This document shows positions 25,544 to 33,796 of a DNA stretch of 64,000 nt, in pieces. The stretch comes from Thioalkalivibrio sp. ALJT (GTDB lineage Bacteria > Pseudomonadota > Gammaproteobacteria > Ectothiorhodospirales > Ectothiorhodospiraceae). Position numbers and translations under genes: made by a program. The stretch's first letter is position 1. Every line of letters begins with the position of its first letter. The notes under the pieces were generated by a model, which made no database searches, was not told the DNA's origin, and saw only the letters and a program-made list of their open reading frames with translations. Location of the stretch: positions 62,001 to 126,000 of the forward strand of contig NZ_KB907122.1 of assembly GCF_000381825.1 (NCBI RefSeq), read 5' to 3'.

Positions 25544-26329
25544 ATGATCTCATCCAACCTCCAACCCGGTCCCGGTGCACGCCTGCGCAACGGCGCACGC
25601 ACCTGGGCGGCGGACTGGGTACTGACCGGCCTGTTGGGGCTCGGCGTCACGCTGACCCTGCAGGCCCATACCGGCCTCTCCGGCCCTGCATTGCCCGTCA
25701 CCTACAGCCTGCTGTGGCTGGGCCTTGGCGGACTGCTTGCGGGCACCACACCGACAGCCGACCTGGTACCCGGTCGCCGGGGACCCGGGCCGGCCAACCG
25801 GGTCACACTGGTGCGCGCGGCCCTGACCGCCCCGCTGGCCGCACTGGTGTTCATGGCCCCTGCAGCAGACACCCTGCTGGCACTCTGGGTCATCGCCCTG
25901 GCAGCCCTGGCCCTGCTGCTCGATGGGGTCGACGGGGCCGTGGCCCGCCGCAGCGGCAGCAGCACGGCCTATGGCGCCCGCTTCGACATGGAACTGGACG
26001 CCGCGATGATCCTGGCGCTGGCGCTGCTGGCCTGGCAGCTCACCCCGGTCGGCCCGTGGGTCGTCCTGATCGGACTGATGCGCTATATCTTCGTGCTGGC
26101 CGCCCGGCCATGGCCATGGCTGGCCGCAGAACTGCCACCCAGCCGCCGGCGCCAGGCGATCTGTGTGCTGCAGACCGTCATCCTGCTGCTGGCGCTGACC
26201 CCCGCTTTGCCCGCCGCCGTAGCCATCACCATCGCCCTGGGCGGCCTGTTCGCCCTGACCCTGTCCTTTGCCGTGGATATCCACTGGCTGTACCGCCACT
26301 CGACGCCCGCTGACGGAGGTGCGCAATGA
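25544..26329 (+). CDS. CDP-alcohol phosphatidyltransferase family membrane protein
   Basis: The 261-residue product has about six hydrophobic helices. It carries the family active-site motif DGVDGAVARRSGSSTAYGA followed by RFDMELDA, with the four Asp in the expected spacing (D-G-x2-D-G-x2-A-R-x8-G-x3-D-x3-D). Such enzymes transfer a phospho-alcohol from a CDP donor. The long N-terminal part with two extra helices is not typical of PgsA or PssA. The stop overlaps the YceI start (ATGA). The acceptor is unknown; it may belong with the divergent glycosyltransferase set. Confidence 0.82.
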   Translation: MISSNLQPGPGARLRNGARTWAADWVLTGLLGLGVTLTLQAHTGLSGPALPVTYSLLWLGLGGLLAGTTPTADLVPGRRGPGPANRVTLVRAALTAPLAALVFMAPAADTLLALWVIALAALALLLDGVDGAVARRSGSSTAYGARFDMELDAAMILALALLAWQLTPVGPWVVLIGLMRYIFVLAARPWPWLAAELPPSRRRQAICVLQTVILLLALTPALPAAVAITIALGGLFALTLSFAVDIHWLYRHSTPADGGAQ

Positions 26330-26964
26330 CCGCTACCCGCAACAACCCATCCCCCCAACGCCGGCTCGGGTGGATGCCCTCCTTGCTGCTGGCACTCGCC
26401 CTCGCCCTGCCCGGAAGCGCGCTGGCCGGGACCGACCGCTGGGTCATCGACCCCGACCACTTCGCGGTCGGGTTCCTGGTAGACCATGCCGGTTTCGCCC
26501 GGGTCATGGGGATGTTCCTGGAGGCCGAGGGCGAGTTCAGCTTCAATCCCGAATCCGGCGAGCTGGAAGGCGGCCACTTCGTCATCCAGACCGACAGCGT
26601 CTTTACCAACCATGACGAGCGCGACGACCACCTGCGCAACGAAGACTTCCTGAACGTCGAGGAATACCCCGAGATGCGCTTCACTGCCACGGGCTACCAG
26701 CCCACCGGCGACAACAGCGGGCGCCTGAGCGGCGGGCTGGAACTGCTCGGCGAGACGCGCATCATTGAGCTGGACGTGACCATCAACAAGGTCGCGCGCT
26801 ATCCGTTTCCGCTTGGTGGGCTGTTCGGCCGGCCCTACGTGCTCGGGGCGTCGATGCGCGGGAGCTTCAACCGCTCGGACTTCGGCATGACCTACGGCCT
26901 GACGCGCGACATCGTCGGGGACAAGGTCGAGCTGATCATTGAATTCGAGGCCCAGCGCCAGTAA
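26326..26964 (+). CDS. YceI family periplasmic lipid-binding protein
   Basis: The 212-residue product has a signal peptide (LLLALALALPGSALAG) and a YceI beta-barrel: DRWVIDPDHFAVGFLVDHAG, FNPESGELEGG, DDHLRNEDFLNVEEYPEMRF, LSGGLELLGETRIIELDVTI. YceI proteins bind isoprenoid or amphiphilic molecules in a lipocalin-like pocket. Translational overlap with the CDP-alcohol transferase suggests a shared lipid-related role. Confidence 0.9.
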   Translation: MTATRNNPSPQRRLGWMPSLLLALALALPGSALAGTDRWVIDPDHFAVGFLVDHAGFARVMGMFLEAEGEFSFNPESGELEGGHFVIQTDSVFTNHDERDDHLRNEDFLNVEEYPEMRFTATGYQPTGDNSGRLSGGLELLGETRIIELDVTINKVARYPFPLGGLFGRPYVLGASMRGSFNRSDFGMTYGLTRDIVGDKVELIIEFEAQRQ

Positions 26965-27364
26965 GGCCCCGGTGCCGCAATGGACTCACCACGGGGGGCA
27001 CGGAAAACGCGGAGAAGAACGGGCCTCAGGCGCCACGGGACGGACTCCAGGACAATGCGCTGGACCGGCCGAGGGTCACGGATGATCGCGGGTATGCCCC
27101 GTCATTCCGGCCGCAGCGCTGCGCACAGCCGGGATCTACGGCCCATGCCCCGACGCCGACCCCGGACCAACCCGGGCGCCTGACAGTGCCCCCAAAACGC
27201 GGATCGCAAGTGCAGCCGGCTGCGCGACGATGATGCCGGGACAGGGCTCTTCTCGAAAAAATCCGGTTCGAGGGCTCAAGTCTGCGGGCAAGCCGCCGTC
27301 ACCCCGGGGAGACCCGTCCCGCTGTTGAGCACCACGGGCCTGCACATTCAGAACCCGGAGTACC
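26965..27364. other. Intergenic region with short repeat
   Basis: No gene is seen. It contains GTCATTCCGGCCGCAGCGCT followed by GCGCACAGCCGGGATC (27101-27141), which recurs in inverted orientation and diverged form at 28755-28790. Confidence 0.55.
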
Positions 27365-27580
27365 ATGATGGACGCAAGCGCGATTGCCGCGATGGCCACG
27401 CAGAACAGCCAGCAACAGCTGGCCCTGCAAAAAGACGTGGCCGTACAGAAGAAGGCGATGGAATCTCAGGAGGTCGCCGCTCAGGCCTTGCTGCAGACCA
27501 TGCCGGACATCGGCGAGATGCAGGCCTCCACGCAGGGCCTGCCGGACAACATCGGCACCCACATCAACACGACCGCCTGA
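27365..27580 (+). CDS. YjfB-like putative motility protein
   Basis: This is a 71-residue product with CCGGAG just before the ATG. The sequence MDASAIAAMATQNSQQQLAL, then LQKDVAVQKKAMESQEVAAQ and a TMPDIGE segment, follows the layout of the small YjfB family (N-terminal Gln/Ala helix, KKAMD-like centre, C-terminal turn ending near a Gly-x-x-Ile/Asp segment). The function is unproven; some members lie near flagellar genes, but none are here. The gene is isolated. Confidence 0.6.
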   Translation: MMDASAIAAMATQNSQQQLALQKDVAVQKKAMESQEVAAQALLQTMPDIGEMQASTQGLPDNIGTHINTTA

Positions 27581-27754
27581 CCCTTTACCGTCCGTCCCGA
27601 ACGGCCCTGACGCATCCATGCCCGGGGCCTCCTCATTACTGGGCCATCACTGGTCCGGTTCCAGCAACAATCCGGCTGGTCCGGGTCCGGTTACACGCCC
27701 CTGCCCTTCCTGCGTCTCTGCGTGCCCTTTGCGGTAAAAAAGCGCCCCTGCCCT

Positions 27755-28384
27755 TCAGCCCGAATCCCCGTCGTTACGGTCAGACGCATCCGCCTGCGCA
27801 GCGCAGACCCGAGCGGCAAAGCGCCGCATCACGCCACGCGCCACCCGCTCATCCGGGTCGATGCAGAAACCGGCACGCTCCACCGCGGCCTCGGTATCCC
27901 GATTCGGGTGACAGCCCCCGGAGACACAGGTCCAGGCCGGCTGCACCCGGTCCTGCCAGCGAGCCACCCCGGGCCGCGCGTGACGCACGTGCTCCAGCAT
28001 GCGCAGTTCGCCCTCGGCGCCGAGCACACGGCGCACCTCCGTCAGCGCACGCGGCGGGTCCTGCACGCTGCAGAACACCAGGCCGGAGACCACGGTATCG
28101 AAAACGCCGTCGGCGAACGGCAGAGCCTCGGCGCGCGCCACCACCAGCGGCACGGAAGGTGCCCGCCGGCGGGCCCGACGCAGGGCGGCCAGATCCGGGT
28201 CCATCCCGATCACCCTTTCCGGGACCGCATACAGCGGCAAGTTGCGGCCGGTCCCACAACCAACCTCCAGCACCCGCCCGCTCACACCCGCAACCAGGCG
28301 CCGGCGCCAGCGTCGCAGGCCCAGACGGTCGGCCGCGGCCATCAAACCATCGTACAGCCAGGGGATCTGTTCCAGACCACGCAT
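27755..28384 (-). CDS. Class I SAM-dependent methyltransferase (UbiE/Methyltransf_11 type)
   Basis: The 209-residue product has motif I VLEVGCGTGRNLPLYAVPER, motif II IGMDPDLAALRRA, and the post-motif ALPFADGVFDTVVSGLVFCS followed by ALTEVRRVLGAEGELRMLEHV. This is the typical small-molecule or lipid methyltransferase series. The ATG at 28384 has GGGAG upstream. A cysteine-containing stretch (WTCVSGGCHPNRDT) lies late in the protein, as in phosphatidylethanolamine/lipid methylases. The substrate is not identifiable. Confidence 0.82.
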   Translation of the reverse strand: MRGLEQIPWLYDGLMAAADRLGLRRWRRRLVAGVSGRVLEVGCGTGRNLPLYAVPERVIGMDPDLAALRRARRRAPSVPLVVARAEALPFADGVFDTVVSGLVFCSVQDPPRALTEVRRVLGAEGELRMLEHVRHARPGVARWQDRVQPAWTCVSGGCHPNRDTEAAVERAGFCIDPDERVARGVMRRFAARVCAAQADASDRNDGDSG

Positions 28385-28439
28385 CGAGACTCCCGGGAAA
28401 CTAAAGTGTGAGCCACCCCATTCTTTCGGCGAATGCACC

Positions 28440-28596
28440 GAACCTGTTTCCACTGTCCCTGTCCACCCGTACAGGTGGCGTGGATGACCGTGTCGTGGCA
28501 ACGGCGGGCGGTCATTCGCCGTTCGGGCCAGAACCCTCCATCACACGGGTGTCCGAACGTTTTATTGGCCCGGCCTTCGCGCCGGGCCATTTTTTT
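28440..28596 (+). ncRNA. Candidate small RNA ending in an orphan terminator
   Basis: A strong plus-strand terminator (28567-28596) has no plus-strand protein gene before it for almost 1 kb. The 120 bases before it hold several short hairpins (CCACCcgtacaGGTGG; CGGCGggcggtcattCGCCG). No credible ORF uses the terminator. This is inferred from structure and position only. Confidence 0.35.
28567..28596 (+). terminator. Rho-independent terminator, plus strand, no obvious gene
   Basis: GGCCCGGC (28567-28574) and GCCGGGCC (28581-28588) with loop CTTCGC, followed by A and seven T. The minus-strand side lacks a T run, so it works for plus-strand transcripts. Confidence 0.85.
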
Positions 28597-28754
28597 GTCT
28601 GCCGCCCAGGCCGGAATGCCACGACGTCCCGCAGGAGCACGTCTCGCGCGAAGCCCCTGCCCGCGGTGGACATGACTCCGACTCGGGTTCGCCGCTGCAG
28701 CCGGCGCCTGCGCTGTTCCGAGTCTTTGTCATCGCGGCAAACCTGAAGCGGGAG

Positions 28755-28790
28755 GTCCCGGCTGTGCGCTTCGCTCCGGCCGGGATGACC
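28755..28790 (-). repeat. Inverted, diverged copy of the 27101-27141 repeat
   Basis: The reverse complement starts GTCATCCCGGCCGGAGCGAA and ends GCGCACAGCCGGGAC, matching the 27.1 kb copy with a few changes. The rest of the 28597-28814 gap shows nothing else. Confidence 0.6.
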
Positions 28791-28814
28791 ACGCGGCACC
28801 TGAAGGAAGGCCGG

Positions 28815-29462
28815 TCAGCCACCCGTCCGGCCAATCAGGTTCAGGAATTCACGCCGGGTGCGGCCATCCTCGCGGAAGGCACCCAGCATCACCGAGGTCG
28901 CCATGGAAGAGTGCTGTTTTTCGACACCGCGCATGGTCATGCACATGTGCCGGGCATCCACCACCACACCGACCCCCTTGGCCCCCGTGACCTGCATCAG
29001 CGCCTCGGCGATCTCGCGGGTCAGGCTCTCCTGGATCTGCAGGCGGGCGGCGAACATGTCCACGATGCGCGCGATCTTCGACAGCCCGATCACCTTGCCA
29101 TCGGGCAGATAGGCCACATGCACCTTGCCGATGATCGGCAGCAGATGGTGCTCGCACATGGAGTACAGCTCGATATCGCGCAGCACCACCATCTCGTCGT
29201 TGTCCGAGGTGAACAACGCCCCGTTGACGATGGTATCCAGGTCCTGATGGTAGCCACGCGTCAGGTACTGCATCGCCCTGGCGGCACGCATCGGCGTATC
29301 CAGCAGACCCTCGCGCTGCGGGTTCTCGCCCAGCCCGGCGAGGATCTCGCGGTAGTGCTCGGCCAGGGCCTCGGGGGCGGCCAGTGGCGCACCTGCGGCC
29401 GCCACGGACCCGGACTTCGTGCCAGCTTGTGCTTCCATGGTCGAATCCTTGTCTTCACTCAT
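28815..29462 (-). CDS. folE: GTP cyclohydrolase I
   Basis: FolE converts GTP to dihydroneopterin triphosphate, the first step of folate and pterin synthesis. The 215-residue product contains the zinc site [19 protein letters not shown] and the second Cys in [15 protein letters not shown], plus [20 protein letters not shown] and [15 protein letters not shown]. The first 30 residues are a low-complexity extension. It lies beside the DUF3429 gene and near the FAD-DUF1365-CFA operon, a neighbourhood where folE genes are often found in light-stress loci. Confidence 0.95.
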   Translation of the reverse strand: MSEDKDSTMEAQAGTKSGSVAAAGAPLAAPEALAEHYREILAGLGENPQREGLLDTPMRAARAMQYLTRGYHQDLDTIVNGALFTSDNDEMVVLRDIELYSMCEHHLLPIIGKVHVAYLPDGKVIGLSKIARIVDMFAARLQIQESLTREIAEALMQVTGAKGVGVVVDARHMCMTMRGVEKQHSSMATSVMLGAFREDGRTRREFLNLIGRTGG

Positions 29463-29490
29463 GCTTGCTTGTTCCTGTTACCAGCCCGGT

Positions 29491-30306
29491 TCAGGCCAGC
29501 AGCGTGACCGCCAAACCGGAGGCCAGCGCCAGCATTGCTCCCGCCGTCAACACCAGGCGCAGGCCCAGATAGCCCGGGGGCAGGGCCCGCTGGCGCAGGC
29601 TTGCTCGGTCTACCCAGAGCACCCCGAGAAACAGCACCGCCAGCGTCATCAAAGATTCCTGCAGCGGCTGCAGCAGGGCGAGCCAGGCCAGGATGGACGG
29701 CACCACCGCCCATACCGGCGCCTGCAACGGTCCCACACGGTGCTGCCGGTCTACCAGGTAGATACCCCAGTGGATCGCGCCCAGAAACGACAGGATCACG
29801 GCACCATAGAGTGCCAGGGCCTCCAGGGCGAAAGCCTGCCATTCCGGCCGGGCCATCCAGGCTGCGACCCCGAAGAAGGCAAAGGGTATCAACCCGCCGT
29901 AGCCCAGCACTGTCACGGCCGGCGCCGACGCATCCGACCGGGCAGCGGGCGCAGCGGCATGGCTGCCGCCATGCCCCAGGTACTCCCGCAGCTCCGGCAG
30001 GCCGCCGATTACGCCCTCGCGGGAGATAAAAAAGGGTAACACCGCGGCACCCGTTGCCTGTTGCAGGGCATGGAACTGCTCACGGTTGTACGCGGAACCC
30101 ATGCCCCACTCCAGACGCACCCAGCGTTCCGGCCGTTCGGCCTGCAGCAGGGCCTCTGCTTCGCGCAGGTCCGACAAGCCCGAGGTGATGGCCACGATCT
30201 CGTGGTTTGCCAGCGCCTCGCGGATGGCCGCCGGCCAGGCCTCTGCGCCCGCGATGCCGGATCGCCCGTGTACCCCGCCGTACTTGTCCGCCTGTTCGTT
30301 TGCCAC
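29491..30306 (-). CDS. Glutaredoxin-fold (Cys-less) domain fused to DUF3429 membrane domain
   Basis: The 271-residue product probably starts at the GTG at 30306, after CAGGGG. Residues 25-110 resemble glutaredoxin (HEIVAITSGLSDLREAEALL, then AVLPFFISREGVIGGLPELR), but the CPYC active site is replaced by SGLS, so no redox cysteine remains. From about residue 130, five hydrophobic helices form a DUF3429 domain (YGGLIPFAFFGVAAW, LGAIHWGIYLV). It is divergent from the FAD oxidase operon and could share its promoter region. The function of DUF3429 is unknown. Confidence 0.78.
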   Translation of the reverse strand: MANEQADKYGGVHGRSGIAGAEAWPAAIREALANHEIVAITSGLSDLREAEALLQAERPERWVRLEWGMGSAYNREQFHALQQATGAAVLPFFISREGVIGGLPELREYLGHGGSHAAAPAARSDASAPAVTVLGYGGLIPFAFFGVAAWMARPEWQAFALEALALYGAVILSFLGAIHWGIYLVDRQHRVGPLQAPVWAVVPSILAWLALLQPLQESLMTLAVLFLGVLWVDRASLRQRALPPGYLGLRLVLTAGAMLALASGLAVTLLA

Positions 30307-30328
30307 ATGTACCCCTGCTTTCCGAAGG

Positions 30329-30358
30329 TTTACAGGTATTGTACAGGTCCTGTATAAC
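30329..30358 (+). promoter_or_regulatory. Promoter with palindromic spacer, MerR/LitR-like
   Basis: TTTACA (30329-30334) and TATAAC (30353-30358) form near-consensus -35 and -10 boxes, 18 bp apart. The spacer contains TACAGG ... CCTGTA as an inverted repeat around TTGTACA. Operators inside a long spacer are typical of MerR-family regulators, including light-sensing LitR/CarH. It precedes the FAD oxidase operon by 40 bp. Confidence 0.5.
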
Positions 30359-30394
30359 AGTGACCAAATTCGGTTGATCTGGAGATTCACTCCC

Positions 30395-31768
30395 ATGAAA
30401 CGCTCGCGCATCGCTGTCATCGGTGGCGGCATCGCCGGCCTGTCGGCTGCCTGGATCCTCCAGACTCGGCATCAGGTTCAGTTGTTCGAGGCAGAGCCCA
30501 TGCTGGGGGGGCATGCCCACACCGTAGAGATTGCCGATTCGCAGGGCGCCACGGCCATCGACACCGGGTTCGTCGTTTACAACGAGCGCAATTACCCACT
30601 GCTGACACAACTGTTCGCGGATCTGGGCGTGGCCACCCAGGACACCGACATGTCCTTCGCCTACTCACGTCAGCCTCAGGGGGTGGAATACGCCGGGTCG
30701 AACCTCAATACCCTGTTTGCCCAGCGCCTTAACCTGCTGCGCCCGCGATTCCTGCGCATGGCCGGGGACATCCTTCGATTCAACCGTCTGGGCCGGGACC
30801 TGTTCGAGCGTGGCGAGCGCGCGGAGGGGACGCTGGGTGCGTTTCTCACCCGCCACCGTCTCGGCCGTGGCTTCGCCGAGGACTACCTGCTGCCCATGGC
30901 CGCAGCAATCTGGTCCTGCCCGCCCGAGGAGATCCGCGATTTTCCGGCCGCCAGCTTCCTTCAGTTCTTCTATAACCACGGTCTGCTGAACCTGCGCGAC
31001 CGGCCGCAGTGGCGCACCGTCACCGGAGGCAGCCGCGAATACGTGCAGCGCCTGGCCGCCCGGCTGGAACCGGACACCACCGTCCACCGTTCCGTTCGGG
31101 CGGTACAGCCCGCGGGCGACCAGTGGCAGGTGGTGACAGATGGCCCGACCGCCGCGTTCGACCGTGTCGTCTTCGCCTGCCACGCAGATACTGCCCGCAA
31201 CCTGCTGAACGGCGCGGACCGTGCACGCGACCGCCTTCTGGCAGCTTGCCGGTTCCAGTCCAACCACGCGGTGCTGCACACCGACCCGGAGCTGATGCCC
31301 CGCACGCGGCGGGTCTGGTCCTCCTGGAACTACCTGAGCAGTCACCACGGCCATGCTCGCAATCAGGTCTCCGTGTCCTACTGGATGAATCGCCTGCACC
31401 GCCTGGACCGGCGCCGGGACTACATCATCAGCCTGAACCCGCTGCGCGACCCCCACCCGACCACGGTACTGCGCGAGCAGACCTGGGAGCACCCGGTGAT
31501 GGATACCGCGGCCGAAGCCGCCCGCACACGGCTGGCTGCGACTCAGGGCGAAAACGGCCTGTACTTCGCCGGTGCCTGGATGGGCTACGGGTTCCACGAG
31601 GACGGCCTGCGCTCCGCAGTGCGGGTCGGCCAGGCCATGGACATCGAGCCACCGTGGTCGCAATCGGCCGGCACGCCGGCGCAGGAGCCGGGCGACACCC
31701 GGACGGTTACGCTCGGCGGCGGCCCTGCCCCCGCCAGCGCGCCGGCCTCCCATTCCAGGGGTACCTGA
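30395..31768 (+). CDS. FAD-dependent amine-oxidase-like oxidoreductase
   Basis: The 457-residue product has the dinucleotide-binding motif RIAVIGGGIAGLSAAWIL and EAEPMLGGHAHTVEI at its start, and a C-terminal FAD motif GLYFAGAWMGYGFHEDGLRS. This is the NAD(P)/FAD oxidoreductase group that is consistently encoded with DUF1365 and CFA-synthase genes and linked to fatty-acid modification under photo-oxidative stress. It heads a five-gene rightward operon with overlaps or near-zero spacing. Confidence 0.87.
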   Translation: MKRSRIAVIGGGIAGLSAAWILQTRHQVQLFEAEPMLGGHAHTVEIADSQGATAIDTGFVVYNERNYPLLTQLFADLGVATQDTDMSFAYSRQPQGVEYAGSNLNTLFAQRLNLLRPRFLRMAGDILRFNRLGRDLFERGERAEGTLGAFLTRHRLGRGFAEDYLLPMAAAIWSCPPEEIRDFPAASFLQFFYNHGLLNLRDRPQWRTVTGGSREYVQRLAARLEPDTTVHRSVRAVQPAGDQWQVVTDGPTAAFDRVVFACHADTARNLLNGADRARDRLLAACRFQSNHAVLHTDPELMPRTRRVWSSWNYLSSHHGHARNQVSVSYWMNRLHRLDRRRDYIISLNPLRDPHPTTVLREQTWEHPVMDTAAEAARTRLAATQGENGLYFAGAWMGYGFHEDGLRSAVRVGQAMDIEPPWSQSAGTPAQEPGDTRTVTLGGGPAPASAPASHSRGT

Positions 31769-32539
31769 ATGAACGCGGCCCTGGTACCCGGCTGGGTCAT
31801 GCACCAGCGTTTTGTCCCGCAGCAGTACCGGTTTCGCTACCCGGTCACCAGCGCGCTGTTCGATATCGATCGCCTGGCAGAGACGGCCCGCCACTGCCGG
31901 CTGTTTTCGCTGGACCGCCGCAACCTGTTCAGCCTGCGTACGCGTGATCACGGTCCCCGCGACGGGCGCCCCTGGCGACCCTGGATCGAGGCCCGGCTGG
32001 CCGAACACGGCATTGACCTCGCCGGCGGACGGATCCGCCTGCTGACCATGCCGCGAGTCCTCGGGCACGCCTTCAACCCGCTCAGCATCTGGTACGCCTG
32101 GCATGCCGACGGCGGGCTGCGGGCGATCCTGCTGGAGGTGCGCAACACCTTTGGCGAACACCACCACTATCTGCTGCACGAAAACGGCGCCCCCATGGCC
32201 CTCCCGGTGCGTCAGGACAAGGCCAAGACCTTTCACGTATCGCCGTTCATCGACATGCAGGCGCGCTACGCCTTCACCCTGACACCCCCGCGCGCAGAGC
32301 CCGGCGCCGCCCTGCGCATCGCCATCAATGAATACCAGGACCGGGACCTGATGCTGACAGCGACCCAGCATGGCCGACTGCAGCCTTTCAATGACCGCGC
32401 ATTGCTGGGCGCATTCCTGCGCAAGCCCTGGATGACTCTCAGGGTCCTGCCTCTGATCCACTGGCAGGCCCTCAAGATCTGGTGGCGCGGGGGCCGTTAT
32501 CACCCGCGCCCGCCACGTCCGGCACAGGAGATCGACTAA
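31769..32539 (+). CDS. DUF1365 family protein
   Basis: The 256-residue product contains the conserved DUF1365 blocks: GWVMHQRFVPQQYRFRYPVT, RIRLLTMPRVLGHAFNPLSI, YAWHADGGLRAILLEVRNTF, and KTFHVSPFIDMQARYAFTL. The family has no proven chemistry but is nearly always found between an FAD oxidoreductase and a CFA-synthase gene, as here. The ATG follows the previous stop directly and its own stop overlaps the next start (TAATG). Confidence 0.88.
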   Translation: MNAALVPGWVMHQRFVPQQYRFRYPVTSALFDIDRLAETARHCRLFSLDRRNLFSLRTRDHGPRDGRPWRPWIEARLAEHGIDLAGGRIRLLTMPRVLGHAFNPLSIWYAWHADGGLRAILLEVRNTFGEHHHYLLHENGAPMALPVRQDKAKTFHVSPFIDMQARYAFTLTPPRAEPGAALRIAINEYQDRDLMLTATQHGRLQPFNDRALLGAFLRKPWMTLRVLPLIHWQALKIWWRGGRYHPRPPRPAQEID

Positions 32540-33795
32540 TGTCCTCAGACCAGCTCGACACCCCGCACGTCGCGACGGCCCGACGCGACTGGGCCCTGCG
32601 CCTGATGGCCCGGGCACTGAAAGACATCGAACGCGGGCAGATCACCCTGATCGGGCCTGGCGGTGACCGCATCACCGTACGCGGACGTCGCGCCGGCACG
32701 GAGGCGATCTGGCATTTCCGGCGCCCCTGGCGTGCGATCCTGCGTCTGCTGCGCCACGGCGACATCGGCTTTGCCGAGGGCTTCATCGGCGGCGACTGGA
32801 TCACCCCCGATCTGCAGGCCCTGCTGCGTTTCGCAGCCGACAACCGGGGCACGCTGGCCGCCCTGGCAGATCGCCCCGCCTGGCAGCGCGGGATCGACCG
32901 TCTGCGGCACTGGATGCACCGCAACAGCCGGCGCGGGAGCCGCGCCAATATCCGCTTCCACTATGACCTCGGGAATGACTTCTACAACCTTTGGCTGGAC
33001 CGCAGCATGAGCTACTCGGCGGCGCTGTTCACCCGCGGCGACGAGGCCCTGGAACAGGCGCAGGAACGGAAATACGCGCGCCTGCTGGATCAGCTCGATG
33101 CCGCCCCCGGCGCGCATATCCTGGAGATCGGTTGCGGCTGGGGTGGCTTTGCCGAGATGGCCGCAAGCCGCGGCTACCGCGTCACCGGTGTCACCCTGTC
33201 ACGGGAACAACTGGACTATGCCCGTGCCCGCATCGAACGCGCCGGCCTTGGCGATCGCGTGGAACTGCGCCTGCAGGACTACCGCGACCTGGAAGGCCGC
33301 TTCGACCACGTGGTGTCCATCGAGATGTTCGAGGCCGTGGGCGAACAATGGTGGCCGACCTTCTTCGCCAAGGTGCGCGAGTGCCTGCGTCCGGGTGGAC
33401 GCGCGGCACTGCAGGTCATCACCATCGCCGAACACGCGTTCGAGCATTACCGCCGCAATGCCGACTTCATCCAGCTCTACATCTTCCCCGGCGGCATGCT
33501 GCCGTCGGTCCCGCGCTTCAACGCAGAAGCCGAACAGGCCGGCCTGAGCGTGGCGGACCAGGCCTTCTTCGGGCCGGACTATGCGTACACGCTGCGCCAC
33601 TGGCACCAGGCGGTCCGCCAGGCCGAACCGGTCATCGAGGCACTGGGCTACTCCCCCTCCTTCCTGCGCATGTGGCGCTACTACCTGGCCTACTGCGAGG
33701 TGGGGTTCGACACCGCCCGGGTCGATCTGATGCAAGCGGTCCTGCAAAACCCGGCCCCTCCCGGGAAGCAGGACCCGCCCGGCGCGACCGGTTGA
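32539..33795 (+). CDS. Cyclopropane-fatty-acyl-phospholipid synthase family methyltransferase
   Basis: The 418-residue product has an N-terminal lipid-binding part (GDIGFAEGFIGGDW) and a SAM domain with NIRFHYDLGNDFYNLWLD, MSYSAALFTRGDEALEQAQE, ILEIGCGWGGFAEMAA and VSIEMFEAVGEQWW. CFA-type enzymes add a methylene or methyl carbon to unsaturated acyl chains of phospholipids. Relatives in this operon type act in methylated or furan fatty-acid synthesis, so cyclopropanation should not be taken for granted. Confidence 0.88.
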   Translation: MSSDQLDTPHVATARRDWALRLMARALKDIERGQITLIGPGGDRITVRGRRAGTEAIWHFRRPWRAILRLLRHGDIGFAEGFIGGDWITPDLQALLRFAADNRGTLAALADRPAWQRGIDRLRHWMHRNSRRGSRANIRFHYDLGNDFYNLWLDRSMSYSAALFTRGDEALEQAQERKYARLLDQLDAAPGAHILEIGCGWGGFAEMAASRGYRVTGVTLSREQLDYARARIERAGLGDRVELRLQDYRDLEGRFDHVVSIEMFEAVGEQWWPTFFAKVRECLRPGGRAALQVITIAEHAFEHYRRNADFIQLYIFPGGMLPSVPRFNAEAEQAGLSVADQAFFGPDYAYTLRHWHQAVRQAEPVIEALGYSPSFLRMWRYYLAYCEVGFDTARVDLMQAVLQNPAPPGKQDPPGATG

Positions 33796-33796
33796 G

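Noticed and set aside
30329-30360. LexA (SOS) box in the FAD oxidase promoter
   Set aside because: CTGTATAACAG has a three-base centre instead of the CTGT-N8-ACAG spacing needed for LexA.
30665-32617. 650-codon minus-strand frame
   Set aside because: Antisense of the FAD oxidoreductase and DUF1365 genes, which have clear motifs on the plus strand.
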